NCBI GenBank assembly: GCA_903953455.1
Contig: CAJBJW010000014.1
Location: forward strand, 1 to 12,279
Length of the DNA: 12,279 nucleotides
Direction: 5' to 3'
From: an uncultured Pseudomonadota bacterium
Lineage (GTDB): Bacteria > Pseudomonadota > Gammaproteobacteria > Methylococcales > Methylomonadaceae
How positions within the stretch are numbered: the stretch's first letter is position 1; each line of letters starts with the position of its first letter. Under the pieces are notes generated by a model. That model was not told the origin of the DNA and ran no database searches. It worked only from the letters and a program-made list of their open reading frames with translations. Shown in pieces: positions 1 to 7,566 of this stretch. A program made the position numbers and the translations under genes.

Positions 1-459
1 GCACATACTACTATTGTCGATCATCTTTACTTGGAAACGGCGCAAGAAGTTGGTCTGCAATACAATCGTCGTTTTGGGTGTGATTTGCATGCGGCTGTAG
101 CGGGTTCTGATAAAGAAAAAATCGACGTGCTTCGAGATGTTGATTTAATTTTTTGTACGGCTAAAGCGGGTATTCAAGTTTTAAATGCAAAAGTATTAAA
201 AGAGCTCACTCAACTTAAAGTGGCGGGTGATGTTAATGCCGTTCCACCTTTGGGGATTGAGGGAATTAAGCGAGAAGATAATGGAGCGCCTTTAATTTCT
301 GCTGAAAACTGCAATGCGTTTGCAGTCGGCGCGTTGGCTGTGGGTGATATAAAATATCATGTTCAACATGATTTGTTAGTTTCCATGATTGAAACAGAGC
401 ATCCTGTTTACTTGGATTTTCGTGATGCGTTCAAAACAGCGCAAAAAATTTTAGCTTAA
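1..459 (+). CDS. mtdB: NAD(P)-dependent methylenetetrahydromethanopterin dehydrogenase, 3' part (partial)
   Basis: This is the C-terminal part (about 152 codons) of a gene entering from the left; the frame is open from base 1, so the TTG at 31 is not a real start. The family oxidises methylene-tetrahydromethanopterin to the methenyl form with NAD(P)+, a cytoplasmic step in formaldehyde oxidation by the H4MPT C1 pathway. Visible support is the Rossmann-type stretch DVDLIFCTAKAGIQV, followed by GDVNAVPPLGIEGI and the tail AFAVGALAVGDIKYHVQH, which fit the MtdA/MtdB group. The coenzyme-specificity region is mostly outside the window, so mtdB (NAD/NADP with H4MPT) and mtdA (NADP, also H4F) cannot be separated; mtdB is the default guess. 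It ends in TAA and faces the next gene, with a hairpin between them. Family assignment is fairly secure; the exact paralogue is not. Confidence 0.78.
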   Translation, partial: AHTTIVDHLYLETAQEVGLQYNRRFGCDLHAAVAGSDKEKIDVLRDVDLIFCTAKAGIQVLNAKVLKELTQLKVAGDVNAVPPLGIEGIKREDNGAPLISAENCNAFAVGALAVGDIKYHVQHDLLVSMIETEHPVYLDFRDAFKTAQKILA

Positions 460-468
460 ACGTCTATT

Positions 469-498
469 TTCGGATTACGTTCAATGACGTAATCCGAA
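469..498. terminator. Hairpin between convergent genes, possible bidirectional terminator
   Basis: A perfect 10-bp inverted repeat (CGGATTACGT at 471-480 and ACGTAATCCG at 487-496) with a 6-nt loop extends by two T-A pairs to 12 bp. It fills most of the 48-bp gap between the mtdB-like stop and the pip stop, the expected place for a shared terminator. Neither strand has a proper U-tract after the stem: the + strand continues AAGTCATTACTTT and the - strand AAAATAGACG. It may end or stabilise the 3' ends of both transcripts rather than act as a canonical intrinsic terminator. Confidence 0.5.
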
Positions 499-507
499 GT
501 CATTACT

Positions 508-1449
508 TTAAAACTGTTTAAATTCTTCTGTTGCGTTGATTAGAGCGTCAATCATTTCATCACCTTGAGCTATATGTCCTGCATTAGGTAATACAATGTA
601 TTTTGCTTGAGGTAGTGCTTGGTGGAGTTTCCATGCAGATTCAATAGGACACATTAAATCTGCTCGTCCATGAATGAGAGTGATGGGTAGATGCGTTAAT
701 TTATTGCAATTTTCGAGTAATTCATTTTCCTTTAGAAAATAATGATTTTTGGCATAATGGAGTTCCATAAGCACTTGTTTAATGGTGTTTTCACAAGGGT
801 GTTCATCACTCTCTTGGTATAAATTCCCAAGTGCCACTTGCCCTCCCCATGATTGCCATGCTTTTGCGACGCGTCGAATGGCTAGTTCATCTTTTCCCCA
901 CAGCACAGATATTAAGTCGGCTAAGAGGTTTTCTGTTCGCAAATGATGAGGAATGCTTGCTGATAATGCTTGCCAGCTTTCAGGGTAAATAGAGGCGACG
1001 CCACGCTCACTTGAAAACCAAATCATGTCTTGGTTTCGTGCTAAAAAACTACCTCTTAAAATGATGGCACGAACATGGTCAACATGCTTCTGTGCATAAG
1101 CTAATGCAAGTGTGGCGCCCCAAGAACCGCCAAATAAAATCCAATTCTCTAAATTAAGTTGTTTGCGGATCGTTTCCATATCTGACATTAAATCAGGAAG
1201 CGTATTGTCTTCTAATTCGCCAAATGGCAATGAACGACCGCTACCACGTTGATCGAATAAAATAATGTGGTAATGCGACGGATCAAAAAATCGACGGTGA
1301 TCAGGTTTACATCCCGAGCAAGGTCCACCGTGCAAAAAAACGATAGGCACGCCGCTGGGATTGCCGCATTCTTCGACGTAAACAGAATGATTTTTTGTCT
1401 TTAAAAAGAAATGATTGAAGGGTTCAATTGAAGGAAAAAGGCTTTTCAT
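508..1449 (-). CDS. pip: Prolyl aminopeptidase (proline iminopeptidase), alpha/beta hydrolase, S33 family
   Basis: It releases N-terminal proline from peptides and is probably cytoplasmic. It is 313 residues from the chosen start, a normal family length. Visible elements (numbering from that start) are the oxyanion-loop motif HGGPC at 40-44, FDQRGSGRS at about 66-74, the nucleophile elbow GGSWG (Ser109), the acid HGRADLMCP (Asp264) and the base NAGH (His292). The family usually reads HGGPG, so Cys44 replaces a glycine. The frame extends 11 codons upstream to an ATG at 1482, but family members typically open with a sequence like MKSLFPSIEPF, so the ATG at 1449 is preferred. Neither start has a strong Shine-Dalgarno; an AGG lies about 10-12 nt before the upstream ATG, so 1482 remains possible. 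It is transcribed divergently from ispA and converges on the mtdB-like gene. Confidence 0.9.
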   Translation of the reverse strand: MKSLFPSIEPFNHFFLKTKNHSVYVEECGNPSGVPIVFLHGGPCSGCKPDHRRFFDPSHYHIILFDQRGSGRSLPFGELEDNTLPDLMSDMETIRKQLNLENWILFGGSWGATLALAYAQKHVDHVRAIILRGSFLARNQDMIWFSSERGVASIYPESWQALSASIPHHLRTENLLADLISVLWGKDELAIRRVAKAWQSWGGQVALGNLYQESDEHPCENTIKQVLMELHYAKNHYFLKENELLENCNKLTHLPITLIHGRADLMCPIESAWKLHQALPQAKYIVLPNAGHIAQGDEMIDALINATEEFKQF

Positions 1450-1482
1450 AAACGATAAATAGACAGTAAAAAGGGTAACCAT

Positions 1483-1647
1483 AACGCTTATGGACCTATC
1501 ACGCTAGTTTTTATAATGCGATGGCAATCCACGATTGCGATAAAATCCTATATAATGTTCGATTTATTATCATTGCCGTTTCCGCAGGTCATTTTTAAGC
1601 GCTTGCCTTTTTGTTAATTAACGGCGTTTATACTTTGGAGACATTTA
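1483..1647. promoter_or_regulatory. Divergent pip / ispA promoter region
   Basis: This intergenic region must drive pip to the left and the ispA operon to the right. On the + strand a perfect TATAAT stands at 1551-1556, with only a weak -35 (TCCACG, 1528-1533, 17-bp spacer); it would give a leader of about 85 nt before ispA. On the - strand TATAAA (1515-1510) could serve pip. The ispA ribosome-binding site GGAG (1637-1640) lies 7 nt before its ATG. I see no clear operator or riboswitch fold. The hexamer assignments are by eye and uncertain. Confidence 0.4.
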
Positions 1648-2544
1648 ATGAATCAGGATTTAAAAGCGTATCTCGCAACCTGCCAGACGCGTGTTGAAGC
1701 GGCATTAACACAACGTTTGCCAGCTGAAAATATCTTGCCTAATAAATTACATCAGGCCATGCGCTATAGTGTTTTAAATGGCGGAAAGCGGATGCGTCCA
1801 ATGTTAACGTATGCAACAGGCAGTGTTTTAGGTATCTCGCCTGACGCATTAGATGCGGTTGCGTGCGCGGTAGAATGCATTCATGTGTATTCATTGATTC
1901 ACGATGATTTACCAGCGATGGACGATGATGATTTGCGTCGCGGAAAGCCAACGTGTCATGTTGCATTTGACGAAGCGACAGCTATTCTTGCTGGAGATGG
2001 CCTTCAAACGTTAGCATTTGAACTGCTCGCCCATGACGCAAGTATTCAAGTGAGTGCGCAAAATAGATTACAAATGATCACATCGCTTGCTCGAGCCAGT
2101 GGTTCACTTGGGATGGTTGGCGGTCAAGCTATTGATTTAGAATCAGTTGGTAGAATGCTTACGTTGCCAGAACTTGAAAATATGCACATACATAAAACAG
2201 GTGCATTAATTCGTGCGAGTGTTATTTTAGCAACACTTGCCAAAGAGGGTGTTGATGAAGAGGCTGTTAAGCGACTTGATAACTACGCCAAATGTATCGG
2301 CTTATCTTTTCAAGTGAAAGATGATATTCTCGATGAAGAAAGTGACACAGCCACATTAGGCAAAACGCAAGGTAAAGATAAAGATAATAATAAACCCACT
2401 TATCCTGCATTACTTGGACTCTCAGGCGCTAAACAAAAAGCGCAAGAATTACACGAAAAAGCTATTGAAAATCTCGCTTATTTCGGTACACAGGCGGATT
2501 TGCTGCGTAATCTTTCTCTCTACATTATTCAACGTGACCACTAA
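1648..2544 (+). CDS. ispA: Farnesyl diphosphate synthase (short-chain trans-polyprenyl synthase)
   Basis: It condenses IPP with DMAPP and then with geranyl diphosphate to give (2E,6E)-farnesyl diphosphate in the cytoplasm, feeding quinone, undecaprenyl and other isoprenoid synthesis. It has 298 residues, a normal family length. Visible motifs are GGKRMRP (45-51), the first Asp-rich motif DDLPAMD (86-92) in the bacterial two-residue-expanded form, the KTGALIRASV stretch (183-192), the second Asp-rich motif DDILD (225-229) and GKDKDNNKPTYP (242-253). The start is supported by GGAG 7 nt upstream. It lies 45 bp before dxs in the usual ispA-dxs order. The xseB gene that often precedes ispA in gammaproteobacteria is absent; an intergenic region and divergent pip take its place, so ispA is probably the first gene of the operon. 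Confidence 0.95.
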   Translation: MNQDLKAYLATCQTRVEAALTQRLPAENILPNKLHQAMRYSVLNGGKRMRPMLTYATGSVLGISPDALDAVACAVECIHVYSLIHDDLPAMDDDDLRRGKPTCHVAFDEATAILAGDGLQTLAFELLAHDASIQVSAQNRLQMITSLARASGSLGMVGGQAIDLESVGRMLTLPELENMHIHKTGALIRASVILATLAKEGVDEEAVKRLDNYAKCIGLSFQVKDDILDEESDTATLGKTQGKDKDNNKPTYPALLGLSGAKQKAQELHEKAIENLAYFGTQADLLRNLSLYIIQRDH

Positions 2545-2589
2545 TTTAACTGCCAATTACGTCGCCGTATTTAAGGAATTCAAACCATT

Positions 2590-4449
2590 ATGACCCATTC
2601 AACGCCATACCCATTACTCGATAATATCAACGATCCAGCGGATGTAAGGCAACTTCCTAAAGAGCAACTTAAAGCGCTTAGTAAAGAAGTGCGTAATTTC
2701 TTGACTGAATCGGTCAGTGTTTCGGGCGGGCATTTCGCAGCGGGTTTGGGGACGGTTGAACTGACGGTTGCATTGCATTATGTATTTGATACGCCAAGTG
2801 ATAAATTGGTTTGGGATGTTGGGCATCAAGCGTATCCCCACAAAATTTTGACAGGTCGTAAATCACGTATGACGACCATTCGCTCAAAAGATGGTGTGTC
2901 TGCATTTCCAACGCGTAGCGAAAGTGAGCATGATGCATTTGGTGTTGGGCATTCAAGTACTTCAATTAGTGCTGCGCTCGGCATGGCAATTGCTGCAGGT
3001 CTAAAAGGTGAAGATCGTCAAATGGTGGCTATTATTGGTGATGGCAGTATTACCGGTGGTATGGCATACGAGGCGATGAATCATGCTGGCGCTATCGATG
3101 CAAATTTACTCGTTATTTTAAATGACAATGATATGTCCATTTCACCCCCTGTTGGTGCGATGAGTAATTATTTGACAAAAATTCTATCGAGTCGCCTTTA
3201 TTCTTCTATGCGTGAAGAAAGTAAAAAAGTGCTTAGTAAAATGCCAACAATGTGGGAGCTTGCAAGGCGCACTGAAGAGCATATTAAAGGCATGGTTATC
3301 CCCGGAACGTTATTTGAAGAACTCGGGTTTAATTACATTGGTCCAATCGATGGGCATGACATTGATATGCTTGTTTTGACGCTGGAAAATTTAAAGCATA
3401 TTTCAGGCCCGCGCTTTTTGCATGTTGTGACTAAAAAGGGTAAGGGGTATCTACCTGCTGAAAAAGATCCACTCGGCTATCATGGTGTCCCCGCGTTTGA
3501 TCATAAACTCGATTATTTACCTAAAGCACCGCCTTCGCACCCAACTTATACAGAAGTATTTGGGCAATGGCTCTGCGATATGGCTACGCAGGATTCGCGC
3601 TTGCTGGGAATTACGCCAGCCATGCGTGAAGGCTCAGGGCTAGTGAAATTTTCTCAGCAATTTCCCGATCGCTATTTTGACGTAGCCATCGCAGAGCAAC
3701 ATGCGGTGACACTTGCTGCAGGGCAGGCCTGTGAAGGTGCAAAGCCTGTTGTTGCTATTTATTCAACTTTTTTGCAACGTGCTTATGATCAACTTATTCA
3801 TGATGTTGCTCTGCAAAATTTAGATGTGCTTTTTGCACTTGATCGCTCGGGGTTAGTTGGGCCTGATGGTCCAACACATGCGGGGAGTTTTGATTATAGC
3901 TATTTGCGTTGCATTCCTAACATGGTGTTAATGGCGCCTGCTGATGAAAATGAATGCCGCCAAATGTTGACGACGGGTTTCTTATATAACGGCCCAGCTG
4001 CGGTCCGCTACCCACGAGGTAAAGGTGCAGGAAGTGCTGTTGATAAGGCATTGACTTCGCTTGAAATTGGTAAAGCTAGTATTATTCACACAGGTAGTCG
4101 CATTGCCTTTTTGGCATGGGGCAGTATGGTGATTCCCGCGTTAACTGTTGGGAAGCAACTTGCTGCGACAGTGGTCAATATGCGTTTTATTAAACCCATT
4201 GATGACGCATTGCTTTTAGAGCTTGCAAAAACACACGATGTTTTTGTGACAGTGGAAGAAAATGTGTTAGCGGGTGGCGTGGGCAGTGCAGTGAATGATT
4301 TTCTGCAAGCGAATAAAATTCTAATGCCAGTTTTAAATCTAGGTTTGCCAGATTATTTTGTTGAGCAAGGTACGCGCGAAGAATGTTTGGCGCACTGTGG
4401 TCTTGATACAAAAGGTATTTTGGCAAGTGTTGAGGCATTTTGCGCGTAA
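2590..4449 (+). CDS. dxs: 1-deoxy-D-xylulose-5-phosphate synthase
   Basis: This thiamine-diphosphate enzyme condenses pyruvate with glyceraldehyde 3-phosphate to give DXP, the entry step of the MEP isoprenoid pathway and a precursor for thiamine and pyridoxal. It is 619 residues, matching family length. In order: SGGHFAAGLGTVELT (45-59) and DVGHQAYPHKILTGR (76-90) in the N-terminal TPP domain; the metal/TPP motif GDGSITGG (150-157) with NDNDMSIS (178-185); the transketolase pyrimidine domain with catalytic Glu369 in AIAEQHAVTLAAG; DRSGLVGPDGPTHAG (418-432); and a transketolase C-terminal domain from about 500. AAGGA at 2573-2577 lies 12 nt before the ATG, a rather long spacing. Its stop codon is directly followed by the mutS ATG, suggesting translational coupling. 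All core motifs are intact. Confidence 0.97.
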   Translation: MTHSTPYPLLDNINDPADVRQLPKEQLKALSKEVRNFLTESVSVSGGHFAAGLGTVELTVALHYVFDTPSDKLVWDVGHQAYPHKILTGRKSRMTTIRSKDGVSAFPTRSESEHDAFGVGHSSTSISAALGMAIAAGLKGEDRQMVAIIGDGSITGGMAYEAMNHAGAIDANLLVILNDNDMSISPPVGAMSNYLTKILSSRLYSSMREESKKVLSKMPTMWELARRTEEHIKGMVIPGTLFEELGFNYIGPIDGHDIDMLVLTLENLKHISGPRFLHVVTKKGKGYLPAEKDPLGYHGVPAFDHKLDYLPKAPPSHPTYTEVFGQWLCDMATQDSRLLGITPAMREGSGLVKFSQQFPDRYFDVAIAEQHAVTLAAGQACEGAKPVVAIYSTFLQRAYDQLIHDVALQNLDVLFALDRSGLVGPDGPTHAGSFDYSYLRCIPNMVLMAPADENECRQMLTTGFLYNGPAAVRYPRGKGAGSAVDKALTSLEIGKASIIHTGSRIAFLAWGSMVIPALTVGKQLAATVVNMRFIKPIDDALLLELAKTHDVFVTVEENVLAGGVGSAVNDFLQANKILMPVLNLGLPDYFVEQGTREECLAHCGLDTKGILASVEAFCA

Positions 4450-7008
4450 ATGATGACGCAGGAAAAATCTCATACCCCAATGATGCAGCAGTATTTACGC
4501 GTCAAAGCTGAGTATCCTGATACGCTCGTGTTTTACCGTATGGGTGATTTTTATGAATTATTTTTTGATGATGCAAAAAAAGCGGTTCAACTCCTCAATA
4601 TAACGCTCACAAGTCGAGGTCAATCAAACGGTGAGCCCATTCCTATGGCAGGGGTTCCTCATCATGCTGCTGAAGGGTATATTGCGAAGCTTTTGAGGGC
4701 AGGGGAATCAGTCGCGCTTTGTGAGCAAATTGGTGATCCTGCTACGAGCAAAGGACCTGTCGAGCGTAAAGTTGTTCGAATTGTAACGCCGGCTACAGTA
4801 ACCGATGATGCGCTCCTTGATGCACGGCAAGACAATTTACTTGTTGCGATTTGTTGGCTAAAAGGGCTATACGGTATTGCAAGTTTAGATGTGACTAGCG
4901 GGCGTTTTTTACTTCAGCAAGTGGAAAGTGAAGACGCGCTAATCAATGAAGTAGCACGATTAAATCCAGCAGAATTATTATTTAGTGAAGACTTCGCTCT
5001 TTCTCAAGCGTTAAAGCAACGTCACGGTTTGTGTCGTCGCCCTGCATGGCATTTTGAAGCGGATAGTGCGCGTGAGCGCTTACTCGCGCAATTCAAAGCG
5101 ACTGATTTGAGTGGTTTTGGTTGTGAAAAATTGCTTATCGCGGTGTCTGCTGCAGGGGCTTTACTGCAATACATTAAAGATACTCAGCAAAGTGCGCTAC
5201 CACATATTCAGAGTGTGCGCGTTGAAAGCAGTGATGATTGTATTTTACTTGATGCGGCCAGTCGGCGAAATTTAGAGCTTGATACGCATCCTTCTGGGGA
5301 AATGAAATACACACTTTTTGGTGTGCTCGACAGTACGGTGACGGCAATGGGTAGTCGTTGTTTGCGTCGCTGGCTCAATCGACCGTTGCGCAATCAATCA
5401 ATTTTAAATCATCGTTATGCCAGTATTGCGAGCTTGCTTCATCTGCGTCTTTATCAAACTACCCAAAATCAGCTCCGCCACATTGGTGATATTGAAAGAA
5501 TCAGTTCACGTATCGCGCTCAAAACAGCGCGTCCAAGAGATTTAATTGTGCTGCGTGAAAGTCTTGCTGCACTGCCTGACCTGCAAAAACTGCTCTCAGA
5601 ACAAGATAATCCAAAGTTATTAACATTAAGTCAACATATCAATTTGCAACCTGATACAGTTGAATTGCTTTATCGCGCAGTGATTGATAATCCTCCTGTT
5701 TTGATTCGTGATGGGGGTGTCATTGCAAGTGGCTATCATCAAGAACTTGATGAACTGCGCAATTTGAGTCAAAACGCTGATCAGTTTTTGCTGGATATGG
5801 AACAGCGCGAGCGCGTTGCAACAGGCATTAATTCGCTGAAAGTCAGTTACAATCGAATTCATGGCTATTACATTGAAATTTCGCATTTGCATGTAGAGAA
5901 AATTCCCGCACATTATCGACGCAAACAAACGCTAAAAGGTGCGGAGCGCTATATTACTGAAGAGCTTAAACTTTTTGAAGATAAAGTGCTCAGTGCGCGT
6001 GACAAAGCGCTGACATTTGAAAAGTTTCTTTACGAACAGTTGCTCGATATTGTGGCGCTTTCTGTGCCTGTGCTTCAAAAATGTGCTGATGCGCTTGCTG
6101 AAATTTATGTATTAAGCTGCTTTGCGCAGCGAGCAGAAGCGTTAAATTTAACGCAGCCAATGCTAATGGAAAAAACGGGTATTCATATTGAAGGTGGTCG
6201 GCATTTGGTGGTCGAACAAATTGCCAAAACACCTTTTGTGCCAAATGATTTAGCACTTTCCTCGCAGCGTCGTATGTTAATTATTACGGGGCCTAATGCG
6301 GGCGGAAAAAGTACATTTATGCGCCAAACGGCTTTAATGGTGCTGATGGCGCATATTGGTTGTTATGTGCCTGCCAAAAATTTTGTTTGCGGTGAAATTG
6401 ATAAAATTTTCACGCGTATTGGCGCGTCAGATGATTTGAGTAGCGGTCGCTCTACGTTCATGGTTGAAATGTCCGAAACAGCGAATATTTTGCATAATGC
6501 GACCACAAAAAGTTTGATTTTAATTGATGAGATTGGTCGTGGAACGAGTACATTTGATGGCTTATCTTTAGCGTGGGCGTGTGCGGATTATTTAGCGAAA
6601 GAAACAAAAGCGTATACGTTATTTGCGACGCATTATTTTGAATTGACTGCGCTATCCGATCAGCATCGCAGCATTCACAATGTGCATTTAGATGCTGTTG
6701 AACATGGCGATACGATTATTTTTTTGCATGCCGTCAAAGAGGGTGCCGCAAGTCAGAGCTACGGTCTGCAAGTAGCATCGCTTGCGGGCGTTCCGCGTTG
6801 TGTGATTGAAAAAGCAAAAACCAAATTAGGTGAGCTTGAAATGCATGCATACAGCGAGCAACAAGCTAAACGCGGTTCGGATCAAATTGATTTATTTGTG
6901 TCACAGGCTGAAAATCCTGTTTTAGCCTTACTTGAAGATGTGCGTGCCGATGATTTATCACCTAAGCAAGCGTTAGAATTGGTTTACCGGCTCAAGCAAC
7001 TCGTTTAA
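4450..7008 (+). CDS. mutS: DNA mismatch repair protein MutS
   Basis: It recognises mismatches and small loops and, with MutL, starts post-replicative repair. It is 852 residues, nearly the E. coli length. The N-terminal mismatch-binding wedge FYRMGDFYELF contains the Phe-x-Glu pair at F34/E36. Connector, lever and clamp regions follow, then the ABC-type ATPase: Walker A GPNAGGKST (614-622, Lys620), the signature SSGRSTFMVEM, Walker B LILIDEIGRGTS (Asp693, Glu694) and the switch His in ATHYFEL. Lys620 and Asp693/Glu694 fall at the same numbers as in E. coli. Walker A has Ala in place of the usual Met (GPNMGGKST), probably neutral. The C-terminal SPKQALELVYRLKQL is typical of a full-length protein. 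The start abuts the dxs stop; ATGs at 4450 and 4453 are both possible, and the nearest GAGG lies 14-17 nt upstream, so initiation is probably coupled to dxs termination. The next ORF starts 2 bp after the stop. Confidence 0.97.
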   Translation: MMTQEKSHTPMMQQYLRVKAEYPDTLVFYRMGDFYELFFDDAKKAVQLLNITLTSRGQSNGEPIPMAGVPHHAAEGYIAKLLRAGESVALCEQIGDPATSKGPVERKVVRIVTPATVTDDALLDARQDNLLVAICWLKGLYGIASLDVTSGRFLLQQVESEDALINEVARLNPAELLFSEDFALSQALKQRHGLCRRPAWHFEADSARERLLAQFKATDLSGFGCEKLLIAVSAAGALLQYIKDTQQSALPHIQSVRVESSDDCILLDAASRRNLELDTHPSGEMKYTLFGVLDSTVTAMGSRCLRRWLNRPLRNQSILNHRYASIASLLHLRLYQTTQNQLRHIGDIERISSRIALKTARPRDLIVLRESLAALPDLQKLLSEQDNPKLLTLSQHINLQPDTVELLYRAVIDNPPVLIRDGGVIASGYHQELDELRNLSQNADQFLLDMEQRERVATGINSLKVSYNRIHGYYIEISHLHVEKIPAHYRRKQTLKGAERYITEELKLFEDKVLSARDKALTFEKFLYEQLLDIVALSVPVLQKCADALAEIYVLSCFAQRAEALNLTQPMLMEKTGIHIEGGRHLVVEQIAKTPFVPNDLALSSQRRMLIITGPNAGGKSTFMRQTALMVLMAHIGCYVPAKNFVCGEIDKIFTRIGASDDLSSGRSTFMVEMSETANILHNATTKSLILIDEIGRGTSTFDGLSLAWACADYLAKETKAYTLFATHYFELTALSDQHRSIHNVHLDAVEHGDTIIFLHAVKEGAASQSYGLQVASLAGVPRCVIEKAKTKLGELEMHAYSEQQAKRGSDQIDLFVSQAENPVLALLEDVRADDLSPKQALELVYRLKQLV

Positions 7009-7010
7009 TT

Positions 7011-7529
7011 ATGATGAGAACAGCTCAGTGGGTAGTGATTATCGGGTTGCTTGCGTTGACAGCGGGCATGGGTGTCCGCATGTATACGCAGTGGCAACTT
7101 GAAAAACAGCCACAAATGCTTTCTGAATTTTCATTTCTTGATGGAGCATCTACGCCTCATTCGTCTAATGAATGGAAAGGTAAAGTTTTAGTGATTAATT
7201 TTTGGGCAACGTGGTGTCCATCGTGTTTGAAAGAAATCCCCTCTTTTATGGTATTGCAATCGAAATACGGAAATGAAAAAGTACAATTTATAGGTATTGC
7301 ACTGGATGATGTCGCAGCGGTGAAGGTTTTTCAAGAAAAAACGGGCGTGAATTATCCTTTGCTCATTGCGGGCGATTGGGCTGGATTTGCCCTTGCAAAA
7401 AAATTGGGTAATATCATGAGTGCAATTCCCTATACGGTTGTGGTAAATTCTGCAGGAATGATTATTTACCGACACATGGGAGAATTGTCGGCAAGTGAAT
7501 TAAATTCAGTGGTTGAACCTTTGCTTTGA
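7011..7529 (+). CDS. Membrane-anchored TlpA/ResA-family thiol-disulfide oxidoreductase (thioredoxin-like)
   Basis: It is a 172-residue thioredoxin-fold protein with one N-terminal hydrophobic segment (about residues 7-23), which probably anchors it in the inner membrane with the domain in the periplasm. The redox motif WATWCPSC places Cys69 and Cys72 after a typical strand (VLVINFWATWC), and the cis-proline is Pro140 in AIPYTVV. The family reduces or exchanges disulfides in exported proteins, for example during cytochrome c maturation; the partner here is unknown and nothing nearby names one. No lipobox cysteine is seen. Two ATGs in tandem (7011, 7014) start 2 bp after mutS with no visible Shine-Dalgarno, suggesting coupling to mutS. 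A functional link with mutS or the downstream dynamin-like gene is not shown. The family is secure; the specific role is not. Confidence 0.88.
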   Translation: MMRTAQWVVIIGLLALTAGMGVRMYTQWQLEKQPQMLSEFSFLDGASTPHSSNEWKGKVLVINFWATWCPSCLKEIPSFMVLQSKYGNEKVQFIGIALDDVAAVKVFQEKTGVNYPLLIAGDWAGFALAKKLGNIMSAIPYTVVVNSAGMIIYRHMGELSASELNSVVEPLL

Positions 7530-7566
7530 CATCACATTATTAACACTTATTTTAATTGGAAACAAT

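Noticed and set aside
31..459. Complete small gene starting at TTG 31
   Set aside because: The frame is open to base 1 and the product matches only the C-terminal part of a longer dehydrogenase, so it is a truncated gene.
1450..1482. Eleven-codon N-terminal extension of pip from the ATG at 1482
   Set aside because: The added residues are hydrophobic and unlike the family, which typically begins at the MKSLFPSIEPF position. It is not fully excluded, because the inner ATG lacks a Shine-Dalgarno.
7513..7566. Upstream TTG extension of the dynamin-like gene
   Set aside because: It overlaps the end of the tlpA-like gene, uses a rare start, and the ATG at 7567 has a properly spaced GGA and a plausible N-terminus.
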